A stretch of 64,000 nucleotides of DNA from Geodermatophilus sp. DSM 45219. GTDB taxonomy: Bacteria > Actinomycetota > Actinomycetes > Mycobacteriales > Geodermatophilaceae. Made by a program: the position numbers and the translations under genes. The notes beneath the pieces are model-generated. The model ran no database searches and was not told where the DNA came from. It saw only the letters and a program-made list of their open reading frames with translations. Location: positions 248,001-312,000 of the forward strand of contig NZ_FNIQ01000003.1 of assembly GCF_900104025.1 (NCBI RefSeq). The letters are read 5' to 3'. Below are positions 10,460 to 19,817 of this stretch, piece after piece (the first letter of the stretch is position 1; the number at the start of each line of letters is the position of its first letter).

Positions 10460-12751
10460 ATGGGCCCCTTGCAGGTCGTCCTGGGGACGATCAGCCTCGT
10501 CTTCCTCGCCGTGTCGGTGGTGCTCGCCTACCGCGCGGTGCGGGCCATGGTGCGGATCATCAGGACCGGGCAGCCGGACAGCACCCGCAACGGCCCGCTG
10601 GGTCCGCGCCTGAAGACGCTGGCCGTGGAGTCGCTCGGGCACACCCGGATGCTCAAGTGGTCCTCGATCGGCGTCGCCCACTGGTTCGTGTTCCTGGGCT
10701 TCTACGGCCTGTTCCTCACCCTGGTCGAGGCCTTCGGCGAGGTCTGGGACCCGGCCTTCCACCTGCCGCTCGTCGGTGAGCTGGGCGTGTGGAACCTCTT
10801 CGCCGACGTCATCGGCACCGGCACGGTCCTCGGGATCCTCTACCTGGTCTACCGGCGCCAGAAGGACCACCCGCGCCGGCAGGGCCGCACCAGCCGCTTC
10901 GCCGGCTCCAACGAGGGCCGCGGCTACTTCGTCGAGGCCGTCGTCCTGACCGTCGGCGTCTGCATCCTGCTGATCCGCGGGCTCAAGGTCTCGAGCGACC
11001 TGACCGACGCCCCGGCCTGGTCGCACCCGATCTCGGGCCTGCTGGCCACCGTGCTCCCGGACAGCCCGGACCTGCTGAGCGTCGTCGCGTTCGTCAAGAT
11101 CGTCGTCTCGCTGACCTGGCTGGTCGTGATCAGCCGGGTCCTCAACATGGGCGTGGCCTGGCACCGGTTCAGCGCCTTCCCGAACATCTACTTCAAGCGC
11201 GAGGCGGACGGCGCCCCGGCGCTGGGCCCGCTGCAGCCGATGACCTCCGGCGGCGAGCCGATCGACTTCGAGGACCCCGACGAGGACGCGGTCTTCGGCC
11301 GCGGCAAGATCGAGGACTTCACCTGGAAGGGGATGCTCGACTTCACCACCTGCACCGAGTGCGGGCGGTGCCAGAGCCAGTGCCCGGCGTGGAACACGGG
11401 CAAGCCGCTCAGCCCCAAGATGGTGATCATGGACCTGCGGGACCACCTGTACGCCAAGGCCCCGTACCTGCTCGGTGAGAAGACCGCGTCGGAGACCGCA
11501 CCGGACTACGACGTCCTGCAGCCCAGCGACGAGCAGGTCTGGGCGTCGGGCTACGCGCGCATCGAGGGGACCAACGACGCCCAGGCCCACCGCCCGCTGG
11601 TCGGCACCCTGGAGGAGGGCGGGGTCATCGACCCCGACGTGCTGTGGAGCTGCACCAACTGCGGTGCCTGCGTCGAGCAGTGCCCGGTCGACATCGAGCA
11701 CGTCGACCACATCGAGGACATGCGCCGCTACCAGGTGCTCATCGAGTCCAGCTTCCCGTCCGAGGCCGGCGTGATGCTGCGCAACCTGGAGAACCGGGGC
11801 AACCCGTGGGGCGTCCAGGCCAGCACCCGCGAGGACTGGGTGAAGGAGGTCGACTTCGAGGTCCGGCAGGCCGACGGCCCGCTGCCCTACGACGTCGAGT
11901 ACCTGTTCTGGGTCGGCTGCGCCGGCGCCATCGACGACCGCGCCAAGAAGGTCACCAAGGCCGTTGCCGAGCTGCTGCACACCGCCGGCGTGGAGTTCGC
12001 CGTCCTCGGCTCGGGCGAGACCTGCTCGGGCGACCCGGCCCGCCGCATGGGCAACGAGTTCGTCTTCCAGATGCTGGCGCAGGAGAACGTCGCCACGCTG
12101 GACGGCGTCTTCGAGGGCCGGGTACCGGGGATGCGCAAGATCGTCACCACCTGCCCGCACTGCTTCAACTCGCTGGGCAAGGAGTACCCGCAGGTCGGCG
12201 GCCACTACGAGGTCGTGCACCACACCCAGCTGCTGGGCCAGTTGGTGGCCGACGGCCGGCTCACCCCGGTCACCCCGGTCGACCGCAAGGTGACCTACCA
12301 CGACCCGTGCTTCCTCGGCCGGCACAACAAGGTCTACACGCCGCCGCGGGAGATCCTCGACTCCGTGCAGGGCCTCTCCACCCAGGAGATGCACCGCTGC
12401 AAGGACCGCGGCTTCTGCTGCGGCGCCGGCGGTGCGCGCATGTGGATGGAGGAGAAGATCGGCAAGCGGATCAACGTGGAGCGCACCGAGGAGGCGCTGG
12501 GCCTGGAGCCCGACGTCATCTCCACCGCGTGCCCGTTCTGCATCACCATGCTCAGCGACGCGCTGACGACGAAGAAGCAGAACGGTGAGGCGGCCGAGCA
12601 CGTCGAGGTGCTCGACGTCAGCCAGATCCTGCTCCGCTCGATGGCCCCGGTCGGCACGCCGGGCACCGAGCACGGCGCGGACGTCGGCACCCAGGCCGAC
12701 GACGTGGCCGGCACCGGCTCGCCGGCCACGGAGCACGGCTCGCCGCACTGA
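10460..12751 (+). CDS. Membrane-anchored iron-sulfur reductase, EtfD-like (heterodisulfide reductase-related)
   Basis: A 763-residue protein beginning with about five membrane helices (to residue ~240) resembling the cytochrome-like gamma subunit of nitrate or heterodisulfide reductases. A ferredoxin-type region follows with CTECGRCQSQCP near residue 297 and CTNCGACVEQCP near 397. Two CCG-type cysteine domains come next (GETCSGD near 519; GFCCGAGGARMWMEE near 653). The same layout is found in mycobacterial EtfD (Rv0338c), which takes electrons from electron-transfer flavoprotein during acyl-CoA oxidation and hands them to the respiratory chain. ATG 10460 follows a good ribosome-binding site; the open frame upstream is not family sequence. 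The gene is monocistronic, ending in a strong hairpin. Confidence 0.87.
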   Translation: MGPLQVVLGTISLVFLAVSVVLAYRAVRAMVRIIRTGQPDSTRNGPLGPRLKTLAVESLGHTRMLKWSSIGVAHWFVFLGFYGLFLTLVEAFGEVWDPAFHLPLVGELGVWNLFADVIGTGTVLGILYLVYRRQKDHPRRQGRTSRFAGSNEGRGYFVEAVVLTVGVCILLIRGLKVSSDLTDAPAWSHPISGLLATVLPDSPDLLSVVAFVKIVVSLTWLVVISRVLNMGVAWHRFSAFPNIYFKREADGAPALGPLQPMTSGGEPIDFEDPDEDAVFGRGKIEDFTWKGMLDFTTCTECGRCQSQCPAWNTGKPLSPKMVIMDLRDHLYAKAPYLLGEKTASETAPDYDVLQPSDEQVWASGYARIEGTNDAQAHRPLVGTLEEGGVIDPDVLWSCTNCGACVEQCPVDIEHVDHIEDMRRYQVLIESSFPSEAGVMLRNLENRGNPWGVQASTREDWVKEVDFEVRQADGPLPYDVEYLFWVGCAGAIDDRAKKVTKAVAELLHTAGVEFAVLGSGETCSGDPARRMGNEFVFQMLAQENVATLDGVFEGRVPGMRKIVTTCPHCFNSLGKEYPQVGGHYEVVHHTQLLGQLVADGRLTPVTPVDRKVTYHDPCFLGRHNKVYTPPREILDSVQGLSTQEMHRCKDRGFCCGAGGARMWMEEKIGKRINVERTEEALGLEPDVISTACPFCITMLSDALTTKKQNGEAAEHVEVLDVSQILLRSMAPVGTPGTEHGADVGTQADDVAGTGSPATEHGSPH

Positions 12752-12772
12752 GAGAGGACCCCGGCACCGGCG

Positions 12773-12812
12773 ACGACGGCGCGTGTCCCCCGCCCGGGGC
12801 GCGCGCCGTCGT
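12773..12812 (+). terminator. Stem-loop terminator after the EtfD-like gene
   Basis: Arms ACGACGGCGCG (12773-12783) and CGCGCCGTCGT (12802-12812) pair perfectly, with an inner CCCC/GGGG stem. It lies 21 bases after the stop of the reductase gene and 17 before the next start. No U-tract. Confidence 0.65.
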
Positions 12813-12829
12813 GCCCGTGCGGGTAGAAC

Positions 12830-13816
12830 GTGCCGGTGCTGCTCCACCTGCGGGTCACCGTGCCACCGGACCGGACCGACGACGTGGTCGAGCTGCTCGG
12901 CCGCTCCCCCGGCACCGCGCACCTCGCCGTCCTGCCCGGGGCCTCGGTCGCGCCACCCGGCGACCTGGTCATGGCCGACGTCGCCCGGGAGTCCGCCGAC
13001 GCGCTGGTCGACGAGCTGCGCCGGCTCGGTGTCGCACGCGACGGCGGCATCACCATGGAGGCCGTCGACGCGGCGGTGTCCACGGCCGCCGAGCGCGCCG
13101 AGGAGCGCGCCCCGGGGGACGGCGCCGACGCCGTCGTCTGGGAGCAGGTGGTTCGGACGACGGACGCCGACTCCGCGCTGTCGGCCTCCTACCTGGCCTT
13201 CCTGACCATCGCGACGCTGCTCTGCGCCGTCGCGATCGTCAACGACTCGGCCGTCCTGCTGATCGGCGCGATGGTGCTGGGGCCGGAGTTCGCCCCGCTG
13301 GCCGGCCTGGCCCTGGCGGTGGTGCACCGCCGGCCGTCCCTCGCGCGGCAGGCGGGCACCTCGCTGGCCGTCGGCTTCGGGCTCGCGATCGCGCTGACCA
13401 CGCTGGCCGCGCTGGCCGGTCGGGCGCTGGGCTGGTTCGGCACCGAGGTGCTCACGGCCGAGCGCGCGGAGACCGGCTTCATCACCGCCCCGGACCGCTG
13501 GTCGGTCGTCGTGGCCGTGCTCGCGGGGGTGGCCGGCGTCCTGTCGCTCACCTCGGCCAAGAGCGGCGCCCTCGTCGGCGTCTTCATCTCGGTGACCACC
13601 GTCCCTGCCGCCGCGGACATGGCGGTCGCCCTGGCGCTGGGTGGCGGGACCGAGTTCGGCCGCGCAGCCACCCAGCTGGCCGTCAACGTGGCCGGGATCC
13701 TCGCCGCGGCGCTGGCCACCCTGGCCCTGCAGCGGGCGGTGTGGCGCCGCGTCCCGCACGTCCTCCCGCGGATGACGGCGGCCGCTCCGGCCCCGGACGG
13801 ACCCGCCCCCCGATAG
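12830..13816 (+). CDS. DUF389 family membrane protein
   Basis: A 328-residue protein of the DUF389 family. The N-terminal ~100 residues form a soluble domain that begins like an ACT/ferredoxin-like fold (VLLHLRVTVPPDRTDDVVEL). About five membrane segments follow, including the conserved VNDSAVLLIGAMVLGPEFAPLAGLALA and SLTSAKSGALVGVFISVTTVPAAAD. No biochemical role of the family is firmly established. GTG 12830 starts the family sequence directly. It is followed 27 bases later by an MFS transporter gene in the same direction, possibly one transcript. Confidence 0.85.
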   Translation: MPVLLHLRVTVPPDRTDDVVELLGRSPGTAHLAVLPGASVAPPGDLVMADVARESADALVDELRRLGVARDGGITMEAVDAAVSTAAERAEERAPGDGADAVVWEQVVRTTDADSALSASYLAFLTIATLLCAVAIVNDSAVLLIGAMVLGPEFAPLAGLALAVVHRRPSLARQAGTSLAVGFGLAIALTTLAALAGRALGWFGTEVLTAERAETGFITAPDRWSVVVAVLAGVAGVLSLTSAKSGALVGVFISVTTVPAAADMAVALALGGGTEFGRAATQLAVNVAGILAAALATLALQRAVWRRVPHVLPRMTAAAPAPDGPAPR

Positions 13817-13843
13817 CCCGCACCGGCGCGGGACCATCGGGGC

Positions 13844-15097
13844 GTGTCCCGCCCCTCCGCCTCCGCCGGCGACCGGCGGGGTCTGGTGCTCGTCGGGACG
13901 GCGATCGTCCTCACCGGCCTGAACCTGCGGACGGCGGTCAACAGCGTCGGCCCGGTGCTGCAGGAACTCGAGCACGGGCTGGGGATCTCCAGCGGCCTGA
14001 CCGGGCTGGTCACGAGCCTGCCGGTCATCTGCTTCGCCGTCATCGGGTTCGCCGGGCCGCCGCTGGCCGCCCGCTTCCGCGACGGGCACGTGCTGGCCGG
14101 CGCACTGCTGGCGATGGCCGCCGGCCTGGTGCTGCGGGCGGCGGCCGGGGCGTTCTGGCTCTTCGTCGCCGGCACCGTGCTGGCCATGGTCGGCGGCGCC
14201 CTGGGCAACGTGCTGCTGCCGAGCCTGGTGAAGCGGTGGTTCCCGACGCGCACCGGCCTGCTCGTCGGCGCCTACGGCACGGCCATGGCCGCCGGCGGGG
14301 CGGTCGCCTCGGTGTCCGCCGCGCCCATCGCGCGGGCCGCCGGGGACGCCGGCTGGCGCTGGGCGCTCGCGGTGTGGGCGGTGCCCGCGCTGCTCGCCGC
14401 GCTGCCGTGGCTCGCGGTGCCGCGGCGGCCCGGTGCCTCCCGGACGGCGCACACCGCGGTGCCGCTGCGCTCGCTGGCGCGCAGCCCCACGGCCGTGGCG
14501 CTGGCGGCCTTCTTCGGCTTCCAGGCGATGCAGGCCTACATCATCATCGGCTGGACGGCGCAGTACCTGCGGGACTCCGGGTTGGACGCCGCGACGGCCG
14601 GGCTGCTGCTCGGCGTCAACACGGTGGTCGTCGTCCCGCTCAACGCCGTCGTCCCGCCGCTCGCCGTGCGCCCGCGGCTGCAGCGGCCGCTGTTGCTGGT
14701 CTTCGTCGCCTGCTACGTCGCCGGCTACGTGGGCCTGATGGCCGCCCCGCGGACCGTGCCCTGGCTGTGGATGACCCTGCTCGCCCTCGGGATGAGCACC
14801 TTCGCGATGGTGCTCGCGCTCATCGGCCTGCGGGCCCGGACGCCGGAGACCACCGCGGCCCTGTCCACCGTCGTCCAGGGGTGGGGGTACGTGCTCGCCG
14901 GCGCCGGACCGCTGCTGGCCGGGGTCCTGCTGGGGGCGACCGGGAGCTACGCCGGCATGTTCGCCGTCGCCCTCGCCGGCGTCGCGGCGCTGCTGGCCAC
15001 CGGCTGGCTGGCCACCCGGGAGCGGTTCGTGGACGACGAGGTCGCCGCCCGGGTGCCGGCGGTCAGGGAGCCGGACGCCGCGTCTCCGCGCGGGTGA
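13844..15097 (+). CDS. MFS transporter of the CynX/NimT (cyanate/2-nitroimidazole) type
   Basis: A 417-residue transporter with about twelve hydrophobic segments. The first helix carries [15 protein letters not shown], the signature start of the CynX/NimT branch of the major facilitator superfamily; [21 protein letters not shown] is a typical loop and helix in this branch. Substrates in the family include cyanate and nitroimidazoles, but most members have no known substrate and none can be assigned. The last 35 bases overlap the end of the convergent dCTP deaminase gene. Confidence 0.85.
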   Translation: MSRPSASAGDRRGLVLVGTAIVLTGLNLRTAVNSVGPVLQELEHGLGISSGLTGLVTSLPVICFAVIGFAGPPLAARFRDGHVLAGALLAMAAGLVLRAAAGAFWLFVAGTVLAMVGGALGNVLLPSLVKRWFPTRTGLLVGAYGTAMAAGGAVASVSAAPIARAAGDAGWRWALAVWAVPALLAALPWLAVPRRPGASRTAHTAVPLRSLARSPTAVALAAFFGFQAMQAYIIIGWTAQYLRDSGLDAATAGLLLGVNTVVVVPLNAVVPPLAVRPRLQRPLLLVFVACYVAGYVGLMAAPRTVPWLWMTLLALGMSTFAMVLALIGLRARTPETTAALSTVVQGWGYVLAGAGPLLAGVLLGATGSYAGMFAVALAGVAALLATGWLATRERFVDDEVAARVPAVREPDAASPRG

Positions 15098-16703
15098 AGT
15101 TGCGGAACGAGCGCGAGGGCGTGGGGCCGCGCTGGTCCTGGTAGCGGGAGCCGTAGACCGCCGAGCCGTACGGGTGCTCGGCCGGGCTGGTCAGCCGGAA
15201 CATGCAGAGCTGGCCGATCTTCATGCCCGGCCACAGCGTGATCGGCAGGTTGGCCACGTTGGACAGCTCGAGGGTGATGTGCCCGGAGAAGCCCGGGTCG
15301 ACGAAGCCGGCCGTGGAATGGGTGAGCAGTCCGAGACGGCCCAGCGAGGAGTTGTGGGTGGGGACGTAGCTGTCCCCGATCAGGAACATGCCACTCGGAG
15401 CCGACACCTGGATGCACCGCACCGGCACGGTCGGCACCTCCCGGACGGCGCGCACGCTGCGGTGCTCGTGGCCCCGGCCGTCGGTCTTGAGCCGGGCCAG
15501 CTTGCGGGCCAGCCGGAACACCGGCAGACGCGGCGTGAACTCCACCTGGAAGGCCGGGCCGCAGTCGATGCCGTTCAGCATCGCGCGCTTCTTCCGGCGG
15601 GTCGGCCGCAGGCCGAGGCTCGCCGCGAGTTCGTGCACCGCCCAGGACAGGTCCTCGCGCGTGTTGACGAACTCGCAGCGGCCCTGCTCGTCGACGTACC
15701 CGTCGGAGTCCATCAGCCCCTGCAGGAGCGCCAGCCGCTGCGGGACGTCGGCGGTCAGGTAGGCGGCGGGCACCCGCTTGTCCCCGAGCAGGCCGAGAAC
15801 GCGGAGGTGGCTGCTCAACGAGTCGTTGCCGGCGGAGCGCCCACCCTCACCGCGCCGGTGCGCGTGGTGGTCGCCCCGGACGGCGCCGCCGAGCCGGTAC
15901 GCCGCCGGGGCGGTCGCCGGCCACACGCGGTATCCCGCGGCCTCGAAGGAGGCGAGGACCTCCTCGTCGCCGCGGCCGACGGTGATCTCCCCCGTGGCGC
16001 TCGTGCCGTCGCCGAGCCAGTACCCGAGGACGTAGGGGTCGATGGGCAGGTCTGCCGTCGGGTACTGCGCGGCCCCGGCCAGTGCGATGTGGTGGCTGAG
16101 CTCCTGCCCGTAGCGCAGGGTGGCAGCGATCTCGTCCGTGGTCTTCGGCGACGATGTCCGGGGCCGACCGGTGCGGCGCTCCTGCTTGCTGGTCGTCACC
16201 CACAGGTGAGCGGCGTCGGCGATGAACAGGGAACCGTCGCTGAGCTCGACCTCACGACACGGCCGACCGACCATCACCTCCGTGGCAGCCAGGACGCGGC
16301 ACCGGCTGCCGTTCTCGTCGAAGACCTCGTCGCCGACGCTGAGATCGCCCATCGTCTTCCAGCCGGTGGGGGTCGGCACCTGGGTCTCCAGGGCCAACGC
16401 CTTGCCCTCCAGTCGCGCCGCGAGGTCGTCCGGGAGACTCACGACCTCGAGCGTCGAGCCGAGCACGAACTCGCCGGGGTGCAGCACGAAGGGCTCGTCG
16501 CCGTCCGGCTCGACCAGCGTGGTCAGGTCGTCCTGCTGCTGCGCGGGGTCGATGTGGGTGTACCGCGCGTTGTTGAACACCCGGAAGAACCGGTCCAGCC
16601 GGACGTCGATGCTCGAGGGCTGCACCAGCGCCTTGTCATAGGGCTCGATGCCCAGACGGCCCTCGGCGATGGCAGCCGTGATGTCGCGGTCGGACAGCAG
16701 CAT
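15063..16703 (-). CDS. dcd: dCTP deaminase (probably bifunctional deaminase/dUTPase) interrupted in frame by an intein
   Basis: The 546-residue precursor has Dcd sequence at residues 1-101 and 452-546, separated by a 350-residue intein. The spliced protein would have 196 residues, a normal Dcd length. It carries [28 protein letters not shown] and QRGPTPSRS, as in mycobacterial Dcd, which converts dCTP to dUMP. The active-site Ser (102/103 after splicing), Arg106 and Glu129 are present only after the two halves join, because the insertion falls immediately before KSSLGR's first Ser, inside the catalytic loop. Unspliced protein should therefore be inactive. ATG 16703 begins [12 protein letters not shown], the family N-terminus. 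The 3' end overlaps the convergent MFS gene by 35 bases. Confidence 0.95.
   Translation of the reverse strand: MLLSDRDITAAIAEGRLGIEPYDKALVQPSSIDVRLDRFFRVFNNARYTHIDPAQQQDDLTTLVEPDGDEPFVLHPGEFVLGSTLEVVSLPDDLAARLEGKALALETQVPTPTGWKTMGDLSVGDEVFDENGSRCRVLAATEVMVGRPCREVELSDGSLFIADAAHLWVTTSKQERRTGRPRTSSPKTTDEIAATLRYGQELSHHIALAGAAQYPTADLPIDPYVLGYWLGDGTSATGEITVGRGDEEVLASFEAAGYRVWPATAPAAYRLGGAVRGDHHAHRRGEGGRSAGNDSLSSHLRVLGLLGDKRVPAAYLTADVPQRLALLQGLMDSDGYVDEQGRCEFVNTREDLSWAVHELAASLGLRPTRRKKRAMLNGIDCGPAFQVEFTPRLPVFRLARKLARLKTDGRGHEHRSVRAVREVPTVPVRCIQVSAPSGMFLIGDSYVPTHNSSLGRLGLLTHSTAGFVDPGFSGHITLELSNVANLPITLWPGMKIGQLCMFRLTSPAEHPYGSAVYGSRYQDQRGPTPSRSFRNFTRAETRRPAP
15351..16400 (-). mobile_element. Dcd intein: class 3-type splicing domains plus LAGLIDADG homing endonuclease
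   Basis: 350 residues between EGK and SSLGR of Dcd. The first residue is Ala, not Cys or Ser. The block A region reads [20 protein letters not shown], with SVGDEVF next. Block B has HLW with Trp67, block F has RCI with Cys329, and the end is VPTHN with Thr348 and Asn350; the +1 extein residue is Ser. Trp, Cys and Thr at these places form the W-C-T set that defines class 3 inteins, which use the block F cysteine as first nucleophile. Two LAGLIDADG-type motifs, [10 protein letters not shown] (124-133) and [12 protein letters not shown] (223-234), show an intact-looking endonuclease domain. Splicing activity is inferred from the conserved residues. Confidence 0.93.
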
Positions 16704-16801
16704 GCGGCGGAGTGTAGGGACCTCCCCCCGGCCTGGCGGCCAGCGGCGGAGTCCAGGGTCCGCGCCGGCTCACCACTCCGGGCGAATCCGGCCGGCCGGC
16801 C

Positions 16802-16828
16802 CTCAATGCCGCCTCCGGTACCGCCGAT
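16802..16828 (+). promoter_or_regulatory. FliA/sigma-28-type promoter upstream of the subtilase gene
   Basis: CTCAA at 16802-16806, sixteen bases, then GCCGAT at 16823-16828. The -10 matches the sigma-28 family element (GCCGAT..). The same bipartite sequence with the same spacing occurs before three other genes in this window. It lies 69 bases before GTG 16898. Confidence 0.6.
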
Positions 16829-16897
16829 GCCGTCCCGCCGACCCGTTCCGGGGCCGGCGCTGGTCCGGGGCACCGCCCCCGGTGGAGTGGAGGGTCC

Positions 16898-19609
16898 GTG
16901 TCCGGTTCCCGAGGAGCGTCGCTGCGTCGCGGTGCCCTGACGGTCGTGCTCGTCACCGCGTCGGTCGCCGGCTACGCCGGTGCCGCGGCGGTGAGCGCGC
17001 TCGCCCTCCCCGCGGTGCAGGAGGCCACCGACTTCGGCCCCGGCGACGGGTTGTCCCGCTACGTGCTCACCGCCGACCAGGGCGTCCCGCCGGCCGAGCT
17101 GGTCGCGGCGCTCGGCAGCGCCGACGGCGTCGTCAACGCCCAACCGGTGGGCGGCGACCGCGTGCTGGTCGCCACCGCGGGCCTCGCCCCGCACCACCTG
17201 GAGGCCCTGCCCGGGGTGGCCGACGCCGAGTACTCGCCGGCCGTGCCCGTCGCCGCCGGGACGGTCGCCGACCCGTTCTGGCCGCAGTACGGCTGGAACC
17301 TGGAGAACACCGGGACCAACGCCTACAACCAGGCGGCCCGGGCCGACGCCGACGCCGACGTCACCGCCGGCTGGGAGGCCGCCGCGGGGGAGGACGTCGT
17401 CGTCGCGGTCGTCGACACCGGCTACGACTCCGACCACCCGGACCTCGCCGGCGCGCTGTGGACCAACCCGGCCGAGGCGTGCGGCAACGCCGACCGGGAC
17501 GGCAACGGCAAGGCCGGTGACTGCCACGGCTGGAACTTCACGACCAACAGCGCCGACGTCGACAACGGGGCCAACGGCACCCACGGCGCCAGCGTCGCCG
17601 GAGCGGTCGGCGCCCGGGCCGGCAACGGCCGGGGCACCGCGGGCGTGGCCCCGGGCGTGACGATCATGCCGCTGGTCATCGGCAGCGGCAGCGGCGTGGA
17701 CATGGTCCTGGGCGCGGAGGCGATCCGCTACGCGGCCGACCACGGCGCCGACGTCGTCAACGCCTCGTGGGGCGGTCCGGCCGGCGGCTGGGCCCTGGAC
17801 AACCTGCGCTCGGCGGTCGCCTACGCCGCGAGCAAGGGCGTGGTCGTCGTCGTCGCGGCCGGCAACGACGCCCGCGACCGGGACGCCGCGCCGGTGTACC
17901 CCGCCAGCCTGACCGAGGACAACGTCGTCACCGTCGGCTCCTCCACGGCCGCGGACACCCGCAGCGACTTCTCCGCCTGGGGTGCGGGCTCGGTCGACCT
18001 GTTCGCCCCCGGCACGCTGGTCTTCACCACCTGGAACGACGGCGGCTACCGGCTGATCAGCGGGACGTCGATCGCCTCGCCCCAGGTCGCCGGTGCCGTG
18101 GCGCTCTACCGGCAGGCCATGCCGACGGCGACCCCGCAGCAGCTGCGCCGCGCGCTGCTCGAGGACGTCGACCCGGTGGCGGCGTTCGCCGGGCGGTCGG
18201 CCACCGGTGGCCGGTTGTCGCTGACCCGCCTCCCGGCCCGCGCGGCGGACACCGTCTCCTACACCTTCACCTCGCTGTCGGCCCCCGCCGGCGTCGTCTC
18301 CCCGGGCGTCGCCGCGGCCGGCACGCCGGTCGCCGGGGACTACGGCGTCACGCTCGGCCTGGGCATGGAGTACGAGGGCGAGGTCTGGGCCGTGTCCGGC
18401 GCCGAGCTCACCGTCGGCGGCACCACGCTCGCGACCGACGACACCGGGACGGCGCGCTTCCCGCTCGGCCGGGCCGCCGGTCCGGCCGCCCTCGCCCTCT
18501 CCCCCTCGGTGGAGCTCGGCGACGGCCGCTACGTGCTGACCGTCCAGCTGGACCGCGACGGGGCGGCCCTGGGCCGCACCTACGCCGCACCCCTGGTCGT
18601 CGGGACGGCGGTGTCCCCGGCGCCCGGCGGCGGCAGCACCCCCGGCACCCCTCCCTCGGGCGGCTCGGGCCCGGGCGGCTCCGGCCCGGGGGGGTCCGAC
18701 GGCTCCGGCGGGTCCGACGGCCCGGGCAGCCCCGGGTCCGGTGACTCCGGCGGCGGGACGGACCGGTCCACCCCGGGTGGCGCGGGCACCGGTACCGGCC
18801 CGGGTGGCTCCGGCTCCGGCGGCTCGGGCCCGGGTGGGTCCGGCTCGGGCGGCAGCCCGGATCCGGGCGGGGACAGCGGCGCCGGCTCGGCCGGCCCGCG
18901 TGCGGACGGCGCCGACGGCGCGAGCGGCTCCGGCGGCGGCGGGTCCGGCAGCTCCCCCGACGTCCCGTCGGGCCGCACCACGCCGACCGTCCCGGACGTG
19001 CCCTCGGGCACCCGCACGCCGACCACCCCCGACGCCCCCAGCGGGTCGGGCGGGTCCGGCACGCCGGCTCCCGGCGGTGGCGAGAACGTCTACCCGCGCG
19101 TGGGTCCGTTCGGCATCACCTCGCTGAGCCCGGCCCGGGTCGGCACGGCCGGCGGCACGCTGGTGACCATCACCGGCACCGCGCTGCCGGCGGGTCCGCG
19201 GGTCCGCATCGGCGACGCCGCGGCCGCGACCGTCGTCCGCTCGTCGACGACCCAGCTCGTCGTGCGGGTCCCCGCCCGGGCCGCGGGCGTGTACGACGTG
19301 CACGTCTTCGCCCCGGACGGCCGGTCCTCGGTCCTCACGGCGGCGCTGACCTACGGCGACGCCCCGGCCGGCACCTCGCCGGGCGGGCCGGGCGGCACCG
19401 CCCCCGGTGGCCCGACCCCGGGCGGCTCCGGCGGCACCGCTCCGGGCGGCGACGCCGGCCCCGGCGGCCCGCCGGACGCCGGGAGCGGCTCCGCCGACGT
19501 GCGCACGGGGCCGAACGGGCTGCGGCTGGTCCGCAGCGCGGTCTTCGCCGGGCTGCGGACGGTCTGGTCGACGGACTGCTCGTCGTCCTGCCGCGGCGTC
19601 CGCGTCTGA
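16898..19609 (+). CDS. Secreted subtilisin-like serine protease (S8) with Gly/Ser/Pro-rich linkers and an IPT/TIG domain
   Basis: A 903-residue secreted protease. The N-terminus has RR followed by a hydrophobic stretch (residues ~11-37), a signal peptide or anchor. An inhibitor-like propeptide precedes the S8 domain. The catalytic triad is Asp173 (VVDTGYDSDHPDL), His229 (NGTHGASVAG) and Ser391 (SGTSIASPQVAG). After a beta-rich region to about residue 565, some 165 residues of G/S/P/T repeats form a flexible linker. An IPT/TIG immunoglobulin-like domain lies at about 736-820 (SLSPARVGTAGGTLVTITG), then a second G/P linker and a tail with two cysteines (TDCSSSC). No LPxTG signal is seen. GTG 16898 follows GGAGTGGAGGG. 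A FliA-type promoter upstream suggests expression with motility or spore functions. Confidence 0.88.
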   Translation: MSGSRGASLRRGALTVVLVTASVAGYAGAAAVSALALPAVQEATDFGPGDGLSRYVLTADQGVPPAELVAALGSADGVVNAQPVGGDRVLVATAGLAPHHLEALPGVADAEYSPAVPVAAGTVADPFWPQYGWNLENTGTNAYNQAARADADADVTAGWEAAAGEDVVVAVVDTGYDSDHPDLAGALWTNPAEACGNADRDGNGKAGDCHGWNFTTNSADVDNGANGTHGASVAGAVGARAGNGRGTAGVAPGVTIMPLVIGSGSGVDMVLGAEAIRYAADHGADVVNASWGGPAGGWALDNLRSAVAYAASKGVVVVVAAGNDARDRDAAPVYPASLTEDNVVTVGSSTAADTRSDFSAWGAGSVDLFAPGTLVFTTWNDGGYRLISGTSIASPQVAGAVALYRQAMPTATPQQLRRALLEDVDPVAAFAGRSATGGRLSLTRLPARAADTVSYTFTSLSAPAGVVSPGVAAAGTPVAGDYGVTLGLGMEYEGEVWAVSGAELTVGGTTLATDDTGTARFPLGRAAGPAALALSPSVELGDGRYVLTVQLDRDGAALGRTYAAPLVVGTAVSPAPGGGSTPGTPPSGGSGPGGSGPGGSDGSGGSDGPGSPGSGDSGGGTDRSTPGGAGTGTGPGGSGSGGSGPGGSGSGGSPDPGGDSGAGSAGPRADGADGASGSGGGGSGSSPDVPSGRTTPTVPDVPSGTRTPTTPDAPSGSGGSGTPAPGGGENVYPRVGPFGITSLSPARVGTAGGTLVTITGTALPAGPRVRIGDAAAATVVRSSTTQLVVRVPARAAGVYDVHVFAPDGRSSVLTAALTYGDAPAGTSPGGPGGTAPGGPTPGGSGGTAPGGDAGPGGPPDAGSGSADVRTGPNGLRLVRSAVFAGLRTVWSTDCSSSCRGVRV

Positions 19610-19817
19610 CCGCACGGCTCCTCCGCCGGGCCACCGGCCGGACCCCGTCCGGCCGCGCGGCTGCGGGCGGAGGCGACCGGCTCACTCGACGGGGTGCCCC
19701 GCTGACCACCCGGGTACCGTTCGGTCCCGGCGCCCGGCTGCGGCCGGGCGCCGGGATCGGCGTGCACGGGCCACGTCGGGAGGGGCAGACGACCAGCACG
19801 AGGAGGTGCGCCGGCAC

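Noticed and set aside
10337-14452. A very long open frame (1371 codons) on the minus strand
   Set aside because: It runs antisense through the EtfD-like, DUF389 and MFS genes. Its protein is low-complexity and rich in R, G, H and D, the usual shadow of GC-rich third positions.
15351-16400. The insertion in dcd as a gene-disrupting element or pseudogene
   Set aside because: The reading frame is open throughout, splice-junction residues are intact and the flanking exteins join into a full-length Dcd, so an intein is the better explanation.
16523-19615. A 1030-codon minus-strand frame opposite the subtilase gene
   Set aside because: Antisense shadow of the Gly/Ser/Pro-rich protease; no domain or ribosome-binding site, and it conflicts with the well-supported protease and dcd genes.
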